A stretch of DNA of 5,023 nt from Campylobacterota bacterium. GTDB taxonomy: Bacteria > Campylobacterota > Campylobacteria > Campylobacterales > Sulfurovaceae. Below, one piece after another: positions 1 to 5,009 of this stretch; the stretch's first letter is position 1, and each line of letters opens with the position of its first letter. The notes under the pieces were generated by a model. It had not been told where the DNA came from. It saw only the letters and a list, made by a program, of their open reading frames with translations, and ran no database searches. The translations under genes were made by a program, and so were the position numbers. The stretch spans positions 1 through 5,023 of the forward strand of contig QMKU01000132.1 of the NCBI GenBank assembly GCA_003646525.1, in the 5' to 3' direction.

Positions 1-21
1 ATATATAAAGAGCACAATAAT

Positions 22-37
22 TATAATTAGGTATAAT
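22..37 (+). promoter_or_regulatory. Putative promoter of the nifU-like/murE operon
   Basis: Two perfect TATAAT hexamers lie at 22-27 and 32-37, upstream of the first gene of the + strand operon. The second would start transcription near 44 and leave a leader of about 27 nt before the TTG start at 71. The window begins too close to see a -35 element or an upstream T-tract. The surrounding DNA is very AT-rich, so chance TATAAT matches are possible; this is a suggestion based on position and hexamer match. Confidence 0.45.
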
Positions 38-59
38 CAAACTCAAAAGAAAGATTAAG

Positions 60-65
60 AAGGAG
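60..65 (+). promoter_or_regulatory. Ribosome binding site fixing the TTG start of the NifU-like gene
   Basis: AAGGAG is a strong match to the anti-Shine-Dalgarno sequence and lies 5 nt before the TTG at 71. No ATG or GTG gives a full-length NifU domain in this frame, so this site is the main reason for accepting TTG as the start codon. Confidence 0.8.
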
Positions 66-70
66 AAAGC

Positions 71-349
71 TTGATACCATTTACAGATGAAGAGTTAAAG
101 CCTGCAGTAGAGAGCGTTATAGAAAAAGTACGACCTTCTATCAAGCTAGATGGCGGAGATATTCAATTGATCGATATTCTTAGTGGAACCATATATGTAC
201 AACTGCAGGGTGCTTGCGTAGGTTGTGCTAGCAGTGGCACAACGCTGAAATATGGCGTAGAGAAGCAGATGAAGACATTGATACACCCAGAACTCACGGT
301 AATAAATGTCCCCGTAGGATGGGAAGATAAGCTTGAACAGTTAGGATAG
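71..349 (+). CDS. NifU-like iron-sulfur cluster scaffold (NifU C-terminal domain)
   Basis: This 92-residue protein consists almost entirely of one NifU C-terminal (Nfu-type) domain. The signature is clear: VRPSIKLDGGDIQLIDI at about 20-36, a beta strand, then GACVGCASS at 47-55 with the CxxC pair C49/C52, followed by TLKYGVEK. In this family the two cysteines, in a dimer, hold a transient [4Fe-4S] cluster that is passed to apoproteins in the cytoplasm. There is no IscU-type N-terminal domain and no A-type carrier domain, so it is the short stand-alone form. The start is TTG, supported by AAGGAG 5 nt upstream. The next gene starts 2 bp after its stop. The order NifU-like / hypothetical / murE is one I recall from Campylobacter, which suggests old operon linkage rather than a direct role in cell wall synthesis. 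The family assignment is secure; the specific client proteins are unknown. Confidence 0.93.
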   Translation: MIPFTDEELKPAVESVIEKVRPSIKLDGGDIQLIDILSGTIYVQLQGACVGCASSGTTLKYGVEKQMKTLIHPELTVINVPVGWEDKLEQLG

Positions 350-351
350 GA

Positions 352-933
352 ATGATAAAAACGAATAAAAACAGTCTGTTAAAGCGAGCTGAAGAGCAAT
401 TTGTAAACGGAGAGTATCATCGGTCTCTTCGGAGCTATGGATTGATCTTGAAGGATCATCCTGAACTTGGCGAAGCAAAAGTAGGTGTCTACCTGAGTGA
501 TCTTGGATTGGACAGTGAGGATGATGCTCAGGCTCTTTTTGACTATTATCAAGTGATTAAAACAGAGCAGGATGATGCTGCAGAGATCATTGATAACCTG
601 ATACATACGCTAGATAATTCCAAGAATAGTTTGCAGGAGCTACTTATAGACCCACTCAAAGAGCAGGCCGACTATGAAGATGGGATACGATATAAGGATT
701 TTATGTTGATTGTTGATTCGCGCGGTAGTTTCAAGCAGGCATTTGAGGATATTATGTTTTCCACCAAAGTTGTCATCGCTAACAGGGATGAATTCATAGA
801 TTTTATTAAACATCTGTCTAGTGAAGGCTTCAGGGATATGGCACTTAACTATTTGGATGCTGCCTCTGGAACCTTTGGTGACGATCAAGAGATTTATGCA
901 CTGTATCATGCAGTAGGAGGAGAGAGTAAATGA
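352..933 (+). CDS. Conserved hypothetical protein with TPR-like helical repeats
   Basis: I recognise no enzyme family in this 193-residue protein. The N-terminus (about 9-42) reads like a tetratricopeptide repeat: LLKRAEEQFVNGEYHRSLRSY followed by LILKDHPELGEAK, with the usual small and aromatic positions. A second repeat-like helical pair appears near 151-185 (SSEGFRDMALNYLDAA). The middle is acidic and helical. There is no signal peptide or membrane segment, so it is probably a cytoplasmic protein-protein interaction factor. It begins 2 bp after the nifU-like stop, with AGGA at 343-346 serving as ribosome binding site inside that gene, and its TGA overlaps the murE ATG by 4 bp (ATGA), so the three genes are probably translationally coupled. 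A hypothetical gene sits in the same place between nifU-like and murE genes in Campylobacter (from memory). That it is a real gene is well supported; its function is unknown. Confidence 0.85.
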   Translation: MIKTNKNSLLKRAEEQFVNGEYHRSLRSYGLILKDHPELGEAKVGVYLSDLGLDSEDDAQALFDYYQVIKTEQDDAAEIIDNLIHTLDNSKNSLQELLIDPLKEQADYEDGIRYKDFMLIVDSRGSFKQAFEDIMFSTKVVIANRDEFIDFIKHLSSEGFRDMALNYLDAASGTFGDDQEIYALYHAVGGESK

Positions 934-2222
934 GGCTTTCACTTGACTATAATGGCTTCAATAGTATTACTGATGATACGACAGAGATTAATGAGCAGAT
1001 ACTTTTTTTCAAAACAGCACAAAATAGCCACTACTACGAAAAGATAGAAGATAAACCTCCTTTTATTGATGCTACAGAGTTGATCAATTTTTGGCAATTG
1101 GAGCGACTCAAAATAGTTGGTGTGACTGGAACCAACGGCAAGACAACTGTCACGGCAGCGATCTACTCTTTCTTGTTGGATTTGAATGAAAAGCCAGCTC
1201 TTCAGGGAACGAGGGGTTTGTTTGCCGATGATAAGCGTATCGAAGAGAAGAGTATGACAACACCTTCTCTCCTAGAAACACTGCACAATATGAAGCAGAC
1301 GATGGATCTAGGGTGTAACTATTTTATTATGGAGGTGAGTTCACATGCGATTCATCAAAAGCGCATTGAAGGAATTACTTTTGCGCTGAAAGTCCATACC
1401 AATGTCAGTAGCGATCATCTTGATTATCACGGTACCGTTGAGGAGTATCGACGGGTCAAGAGCCTCTTTTTTGCTGATGACACGCCCAAACTACTCAACA
1501 AGGATGATATTAAAAATATCACTTACAATCCTATCGGTGCCCAGAGCTATGGAGTGGATGAGCCTGCAACATTCAAGGTGCAAGCCTTTTCCCTGATACA
1601 CGGCATCACAGCAGGCGTAAAGCATCTTCAAGAAGAGGCAACCTTCCAATCTCCCATGGTCGGTCTATTCAACCTCTTCAATCTTACGGCAGCAGTCGGT
1701 TCTGTAGTGATGTTGACAGGTCGTAAGATTGAAGAAGTATGTGAAGTTGTAAAATATTTTGCAGGTGTAGCAGGTCGTATGGAAGTTATTAATCGTGATC
1801 CATTGGTGATCGTAGATTTTGCCCATACAGATGATGGAATGTATCAGGTACTCAATAGTATCAAAGATAGGGATATCTCAGTAGTTTTTGGTGCTGGTGG
1901 GAACAGAGACAAGACAAAGCGTCCTCGCATGGGTGCTGTAGCAGGTCGTTTTGCGAATAAAATCTATGTCACTAGTGACAACCCCCGAGATGAAGTCCCA
2001 GAGATGATCTTGGAAGATATTTTGGTAGGACTGCGTGGCAAAGAAAATGTTGTGGCGACTCCTGATCGTAAACTTGCGATCAGGATGGCACTTGAGGGAC
2101 TTGACAAAGATGAAGTGCTATTGATTCTGGGCAAGGGTGATGAAGAGTATCAAGAGATCAAAGGAGCCAAACACCATTTTGATGATCGTGAAGTAGTGAG
2201 AGATATCATGGGCGGCGTATAG
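930..2222 (+). CDS. murE: UDP-N-acetylmuramoyl-L-alanyl-D-glutamate--2,6-diaminopimelate ligase (MurE)
   Basis: MurE is a cytoplasmic ATP-dependent amide ligase that adds the third amino acid to the peptidoglycan stem peptide. Visible motifs in order: the P-loop GTNGKTT at 67-73; TTP at 110-112 (UDP-MurNAc contact region); EVSSHAIHQKR at 135-145; DHLDYHGTVEEYRRVKSLFF at 162-181, with K177 as the expected carbamylated lysine; VDFAHTDDGM at 295-304; FGAGGNRDKTKRPRMG at 320-335; DNPR at 350-353; and GKGDEEYQ at 401-408. DNPR is the signature of enzymes that use meso-diaminopimelate rather than lysine, and E405 aligns with the Glu that binds the diaminopimelate side chain in E. coli. At 430 residues it is shorter than E. 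coli MurE (495); the deficit is mainly before the P-loop, where the N-terminal UDP-binding domain is cut to about 60 residues. Start ATG overlaps the preceding stop by 4 bp and has AGGAGGA at 915-921. The stop lies 3 bp from the stop of the convergent membrane-protein gene. Confidence 0.97.
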   Translation: MRLSLDYNGFNSITDDTTEINEQILFFKTAQNSHYYEKIEDKPPFIDATELINFWQLERLKIVGVTGTNGKTTVTAAIYSFLLDLNEKPALQGTRGLFADDKRIEEKSMTTPSLLETLHNMKQTMDLGCNYFIMEVSSHAIHQKRIEGITFALKVHTNVSSDHLDYHGTVEEYRRVKSLFFADDTPKLLNKDDIKNITYNPIGAQSYGVDEPATFKVQAFSLIHGITAGVKHLQEEATFQSPMVGLFNLFNLTAAVGSVVMLTGRKIEEVCEVVKYFAGVAGRMEVINRDPLVIVDFAHTDDGMYQVLNSIKDRDISVVFGAGGNRDKTKRPRMGAVAGRFANKIYVTSDNPRDEVPEMILEDILVGLRGKENVVATPDRKLAIRMALEGLDKDEVLLILGKGDEEYQEIKGAKHHFDDREVVRDIMGGV

Positions 2223-2225
2223 CCC

Positions 2226-3506
2226 TTATTTCCCCATATCAAACTTCTCGCCACTCTTCTCTGTCTTGCGATAGAGTAGATGAGCGTGAATTATCTGATA
2301 TGAAATCCACCCAAATGATAGTATTGTCAGCACCCCTGCAATAAAGATCAATTTCCCAATAAATAGAGATAGTAATAGTATGATAACCATAGCCCGGTGA
2401 ATCCAAAAATGTTTTTTAGCAGTTTTGGGATGGATCACTTCGTGCATCATTGGGGCAGTGTAATAACCTTGGGCATTGAGATGAAACCATGTCAAGAATG
2501 GAACGATCTTGTAAAACATGGCAAAAACGACACTGAGAGCAAAGGAGGCAAAGGCGATGTAAGTGACAGATGCCATAAGTGGATGAGAAATAAACGCAGA
2601 AATGATCCAGAGAAGCATAGCGAGTATTAAACTTCCCATTCCTAGTCTCCAAAACCACATGCTAGCATCTGCAAGTGGACGCTTTCGTTGAGAAAATCTA
2701 TAGAGTGTAATTACAGCAAAACTTACTAGCAAAAGTGCGAGTAGAGTATTGATTGTTATGATTGCAGAAGGCAAAAGAAAAGCCAGTGGAATTTTGAGAA
2801 GCAATAAAAAGACCATCGTTCCAGTCAAGTATCGTGATAATATCTTTGGATAAGGAGGGGTGACATAAAACATTTCAACCACTTGAAAAGAGATCGAAAT
2901 GATCAAAAGTGCCACCCATCCCATGAGCCCAAAATGATAATGGAGTGTTTTGACTTGTGTGTAATAACTGCCTTGAGCAAGACCACTCAGTGTGGCCGTC
3001 AGGTAGAGTGCCAACAGGATGGTTATGGCAAAAGCCAGAAGAGCCACCATCATACCGTGTGAAGAGGCGCTATGGTGAGGAAGTTTGATAAGTTTATGGA
3101 GCATTATGCCAATAGCCCCAAGCAGACTACTGCCAAGGAGCAGTGATGCGACGCTATATAGTTGACTATAAGCAGTGAAGTTGAATACAAGCAAGAGTAT
3201 GATCATACCCAGGGCGAAAGGTACCTGAATCCACCATGAACGCTTGATAGGTGAACTGAGGACTACTCCAGCAATAACAGGAAGCATTTGGAAAAGTGCC
3301 CCCAACATAAAAGAGACCATAACTCCTAGTGTCAATGTATGCGTGAGGGTTATTGCGCCTACAGAGGCAGAGTCAAAAATCGTCTCTTGGTAAAAAAGGA
3401 TCATAAATCCTGCCAAAATACCAAAAAAAGATGCTATCAGAAAGAGATGAAAAACGACAGAGATTGGAGGAGCCTGATCTAGTGAGAGTCCATTTTGTTG
3501 AAACAT
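2226..3506 (-). CDS. Polytopic membrane protein with heme-copper oxidase/NnrS-like histidine pattern
   Basis: The 426 residues form about 12 hydrophobic segments, roughly 18-38, 50-72, 93-113, 117-135, 151-172, 190-212, 227-246, 248-268, 286-306, 312-335, 368-389 and 391-410, so it is an inner-membrane protein without a cleaved signal. Conserved-looking motifs sit in or next to helices: THTLTLG (H56), MLGALFQMLPVIAG (67-80), LHYHFGLMGW (H189, H191), QVVEMFYVTPPYPK (208-221) and FYKIVPFLTWFHL (331-343, H342). I recall related proteins with the same LTHxxTLG, GAxxQxLPVxAG and YKIVPFLxWxHL motifs in denitrifying and other proteobacteria, near DUF2249, hemerythrin and NO-related genes, usually annotated as hypothetical or NnrS-like. 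Intramembrane histidines could bind heme or a metal, but the canonical heme-copper oxidase set cannot be confirmed by eye. It is the last gene of the four-gene operon, 11 bp after the DUF2249 stop, with only a weak ribosome binding site (GAG five to six bases upstream), which suggests coupling. Family resemblance is moderate; activity is unknown. Confidence 0.85.
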   Translation of the reverse strand: MFQQNGLSLDQAPPISVVFHLFLIASFFGILAGFMILFYQETIFDSASVGAITLTHTLTLGVMVSFMLGALFQMLPVIAGVVLSSPIKRSWWIQVPFALGMIILLLVFNFTAYSQLYSVASLLLGSSLLGAIGIMLHKLIKLPHHSASSHGMMVALLAFAITILLALYLTATLSGLAQGSYYTQVKTLHYHFGLMGWVALLIISISFQVVEMFYVTPPYPKILSRYLTGTMVFLLLLKIPLAFLLPSAIITINTLLALLLVSFAVITLYRFSQRKRPLADASMWFWRLGMGSLILAMLLWIISAFISHPLMASVTYIAFASFALSVVFAMFYKIVPFLTWFHLNAQGYYTAPMMHEVIHPKTAKKHFWIHRAMVIILLLSLFIGKLIFIAGVLTILSFGWISYQIIHAHLLYRKTEKSGEKFDMGK

Positions 3507-3517
3507 AAAAGACTCGA

Positions 3518-3790
3518 CTAGATCGATTTTTCAATCAAATTATTGAGATTTATCTCTCTGTTCTTGCTGATCAGGATATGCCAAATGCCTTCACTCTCCT
3601 TATAGCTAAGAAGTTTGAAATTTTGACCTTCAGCAAGACTGAGAAGCGGGATGGGATTTTTGCGATGAAGCATGTAAAAATAGCTATGGTCACCAAGTTC
3701 TCTTAGTGCGACGATCGCCTGTTCTAGAGGCTTAGGATGCTCAAGGTTTCTCGCATCCAGAAACACTTTAGAAGGGGTGTTCTCGCTCAA
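3518..3790 (-). CDS. DUF2249 domain protein
   Basis: This 90-residue protein is one DUF2249 domain, a small alpha/beta unit of the TusA-like fold group. The family signature is seen at the N-terminus as FLDARNLEHPKPLEQAIVAL (about 10-29), and the middle LHRKNPIPLLSLAEGQNFKLL followed by GIWHILISK also fits. The family often occurs with hemerythrin domains and NO-related or denitrification genes, as here, but its biochemical role is not established. It has no cysteine, so a TusA-like persulfide role is unlikely for this copy. The start is TTG: AAAGAGG at 3798-3804 lies 7 nt upstream, the gene overlaps the hemerythrin stop by 4 bp (TTGA), and no ATG occurs until near residue 40. Both overlap and spacing indicate cotranslation with the hemerythrin gene. 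Confidence 0.88.
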   Translation of the reverse strand: MSENTPSKVFLDARNLEHPKPLEQAIVALRELGDHSYFYMLHRKNPIPLLSLAEGQNFKLLSYKESEGIWHILISKNREINLNNLIEKSI

Positions 3791-4227
3791 ATCGTAACCT
3801 CTTTCATCTTGGCAAGTGTCTCCTCTTTGATCTCAGGAGGCAAGATGTTGTCACACATAGAGTAGAGCATCTGCTCCTCTTTCATATTGTGTTGCTGCAA
3901 GAGAATCATCATAGACTCTGCTAGCGAAAGATAGGCATCTCTATCTTTTTTCTCAAGTACTTCAGCCATTTTTCCGATGAGTCCTTTGACTTGCTCATGC
4001 TCAAAACGCATGACTTGGGTTGGTCCTTGAGTATTGCCTGTCTGCGCCTCAAAAGTAGGAAAAAGCTCCTCCTCCTCTTTTTTGAAATGTGTGAGTGTTT
4101 CGTTAGCAAAAGCTAAAAATCGCTTCTCCCCTACCTCCCATTTATTCAAGGCAATAGCCTCTTCCGCACCAGCAAAAAGTGTGTCACACTCGCGATGCTC
4201 ATCTTTCATATAGCTTGATATTGTCAT
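3787..4227 (-). CDS. Hemerythrin-domain di-iron protein
   Basis: The 146-residue protein is one hemerythrin HHE-type four-helix bundle. All expected di-iron ligands are visible: H11 (MKDEHRECD), H47 and E51 (LTHFKKEEEELFP), H77 (MRFEHEQV), and H113 with E117 (QQHNMKEEQMLYSM). Proteins of this group bind O2 or NO, sense redox state, or help repair iron-sulfur clusters damaged by nitric oxide (the YtfE/ScdA type). This copy lacks the N-terminal domain of YtfE/ScdA proteins, so it is the single-domain form and its exact role is open. There is no signal peptide, so it is cytoplasmic. Two cysteines, C14 and C125, are next to ligand-bearing segments and might be redox active (inference). The ATG is preceded by AAGGA at 4234-4238, 6 nt upstream. 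It follows the FmdE-like gene by 14 bp and overlaps DUF2249 by 4 bp, placing it second in an operon with an FNR-type promoter site. Confidence 0.93.
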   Translation of the reverse strand: MTISSYMKDEHRECDTLFAGAEEAIALNKWEVGEKRFLAFANETLTHFKKEEEELFPTFEAQTGNTQGPTQVMRFEHEQVKGLIGKMAEVLEKKDRDAYLSLAESMMILLQQHNMKEEQMLYSMCDNILPPEIKEETLAKMKEVTI

Positions 4228-4241
4228 AAATTATCCTTTTT

Positions 4242-4844
4242 TTATGAGAGTGTAATAATTGTATTCCAGTTCTCTTTGCCAAGTAATATTTTCCCAACGC
4301 GCTCTTGCCAGAGTAGACCAAAAGCTCTTTTCTCTTCGTCTGTTGCTATCTGCTGCATCATTTTCCCCATGAGAGGTTGCATATCGGCAGAGGGTGCTAT
4401 ACTTGATGGATCATAATCTATCTCTACACTCGCTCCTGTGTCGATACGAGTCAAGCGTATTTCTCGTGTGATATCAACATCATAGGTGATAAGATCATTT
4501 CGGCTCATATTGCCTTGGAGACCTTTGAATCCGCCTGCACCACTAGCTCCGACGATAAAAGCGACGGTATTACATATCACGCCTGTGACACCATGAGTTT
4601 CACTATCTTTCATCTCAACTTTGACATATCCTCGTTGGGGTAGTGCATCGGGATAGAGTGATTCTAGCCCTTTGAGTGCCATGAGATATGCACCTGCTAC
4701 AGTAGGGCAGGAGTGTCCTGCCTGTTTAACACACTCCAGATAAGTCATCTCAAGTTCTCCATTTTCAAATGCACCTAGAAAGTTACTGAGGGGATCTTGG
4801 AGTTTTATCGATTCGACTTGATCAAAAAAAGCAGGGTATTTCAT
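4242..4844 (-). CDS. FmdE-like (formylmethanofuran dehydrogenase subunit E domain) protein
   Basis: With the start chosen here the protein has 200 residues. The segment CVKQAGHSCPTVAGAYLMAL (38-57) matches the FmdE family hallmark GHxCP near the start of the domain, with C38, H44 and C46 as likely metal ligands and a further cysteine in VTGVICNTVAF (C91). The family is named after a subunit of the archaeal formylmethanofuran dehydrogenase, but many bacterial members occur without that enzyme and have no known reaction. There is no signal peptide and no membrane segment. A longer frame opens with ATG at 4901, but the start at 4844 is preferred: it has AAGGA 8 nt upstream, whereas the longer form would begin inside the FNR-type palindrome and upstream of the predicted transcription start (about 4866). 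It is the first gene of the four-gene leftward operon, 14 bp ahead of the hemerythrin gene. Family call is fairly secure; function is unknown. Confidence 0.85.
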   Translation of the reverse strand: MKYPAFFDQVESIKLQDPLSNFLGAFENGELEMTYLECVKQAGHSCPTVAGAYLMALKGLESLYPDALPQRGYVKVEMKDSETHGVTGVICNTVAFIVGASGAGGFKGLQGNMSRNDLITYDVDITREIRLTRIDTGASVEIDYDPSSIAPSADMQPLMGKMMQQIATDEEKRAFGLLWQERVGKILLGKENWNTIITLS

Positions 4845-4852
4845 TGCTATAT

Positions 4853-4857
4853 TCCTT
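4853..4857 (-). promoter_or_regulatory. Ribosome binding site deciding the FmdE-like start
   Basis: AAGGA on the - strand lies 8 nt ahead of the ATG at 4844. The upstream alternative ATG at 4901 lies outside the predicted transcript, so this site argues for the 200-residue form. Confidence 0.75.
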
Positions 4858-4872
4858 ATTATATTTTTTCGC

Positions 4873-4878
4873 ATTATA
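4873..4878 (-). promoter_or_regulatory. -10 box of the leftward four-gene operon promoter
   Basis: A perfect TATAAT is read on the - strand. It would start transcription near 4866, giving a leader of about 22 nt with a ribosome binding site. No good -35 hexamer lies at 16-18 bp; instead an FNR-type palindrome ends 22 bp upstream, as in activator-dependent class II promoters. Confidence 0.7.
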
Positions 4879-4900
4879 GACTTTTTTCCGTATAATCTCA

Positions 4901-4914
4901 TTGATTTTTATCAA
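4901..4914 (-). promoter_or_regulatory. FNR/CRP-family operator, perfect TTGAT-N4-ATCAA
   Basis: The 14-bp site reads TTGATAAAAATCAA on the - strand: a perfect inverted repeat of TTGAT around a 4-bp A/T spacer, identical to the consensus of FNR and related anaerobic or NO-responsive regulators. Its centre is at 4907.5. With the -10 box at 4873-4878 the expected start site is 4866, so the operator centre is at -41.5, the standard class II activation position. The regulator gene is not in the window. Other members of the family (CRP-like, NssR-like, DNR-like) recognise similar sites, so which one acts here is an inference. Confidence 0.75.
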
Positions 4915-4937
4915 GTAGAAATAAATAATAGTGGAAG

Positions 4938-4951
4938 ATTAAAGGTTTAAT
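4938..4951. repeat. Perfect 14-bp inverted repeat in the divergent control region
   Basis: ATTAAAGGTTTAAT is a perfect palindrome: arms ATTAAA and TTTAAT around GG, which also reads as 5-bp arms around a 4-bp centre like a CRP/FNR-type site with altered arms. It sits 14 bp upstream of the + strand -10 candidate at 4966, centred near -33.5 of that promoter, a place where a bound protein would more likely block than activate. The AT-rich context raises the odds of a chance match. Confidence 0.45.
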
Positions 4952-4965
4952 AGAGGTTTTTTTGC

Positions 4966-4971
4966 TAAAAT
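4966..4971 (+). promoter_or_regulatory. Rightward -10 box with upstream T-tract
   Basis: TAAAAT is preceded by a seven-T run (4957-4963) and GC, resembling the sigma-70 promoters of Campylobacterota, which use an extended T-rich region and a TTGnTAtAAT-like -10 in place of a -35 box. Transcription would start near 4978, leaving about 44 nt before the ATG at 5022. It would drive the gene that begins at the right edge of the window. Confidence 0.55.
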
Positions 4972-4981
4972 TACACAAATA

Positions 4982-4996
4982 AGAGTAAAATACTCT
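4982..4996 (+). repeat. Perfect hairpin or operator in the leader of the rightward gene
   Basis: AGAGTA and TACTCT form a perfect 6-bp stem around AAA. It lies about 4-18 nt after the predicted + strand transcription start and 14 nt before the ribosome binding site. It could be a small 5' leader hairpin or a repressor operator. There is no T-run after it, so it is not a typical terminator. Confidence 0.4.
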
Positions 4997-5009
4997 GAAT
5001 TAATTATCT

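Noticed and set aside
19..28. AATTATAATT palindrome near the left edge
   Set aside because: A 10-bp A/T-only palindrome in very AT-rich DNA is expected by chance and does not match a known operator.
379..942. Two - strand open frames (379-606 and 640-942) opposite the TPR-like gene
   Set aside because: They are antisense to a well-supported gene, show no recognisable domain and have no ribosome binding context; they look like chance frames.
1402..1596. 64-codon + strand frame inside murE
   Set aside because: It lies wholly within murE in another frame, and its translation has no domain or sensible composition.
2181..2214. Possible stem between ATGATC and GATATCAT near the end of murE as a terminator
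   Set aside because: The arms pair poorly, the loop is long, there is no following T-run, and it lies inside coding sequence.
2397..2658. Open frames at 2397-2630 (+) and 2416-2658 (-) within the membrane-protein gene
   Set aside because: Both overlap a strongly hydrophobic, motif-bearing gene in other frames and have low-quality translations; they are shadows.
3921..4109. 62-codon - strand frame inside the hemerythrin gene
   Set aside because: It is a different frame of the hemerythrin coding sequence, and its Lys/Arg-rich translation reflects the A-rich Glu/Lys codons of the true frame.
4845..4901. Longer start at 4901 for the FmdE-like protein (19 extra residues)
   Set aside because: It would begin inside the FNR-type palindrome and upstream of the predicted transcript start, the extra segment is basic and unlike the family, and the ATG at 4844 has its own AAGGA.
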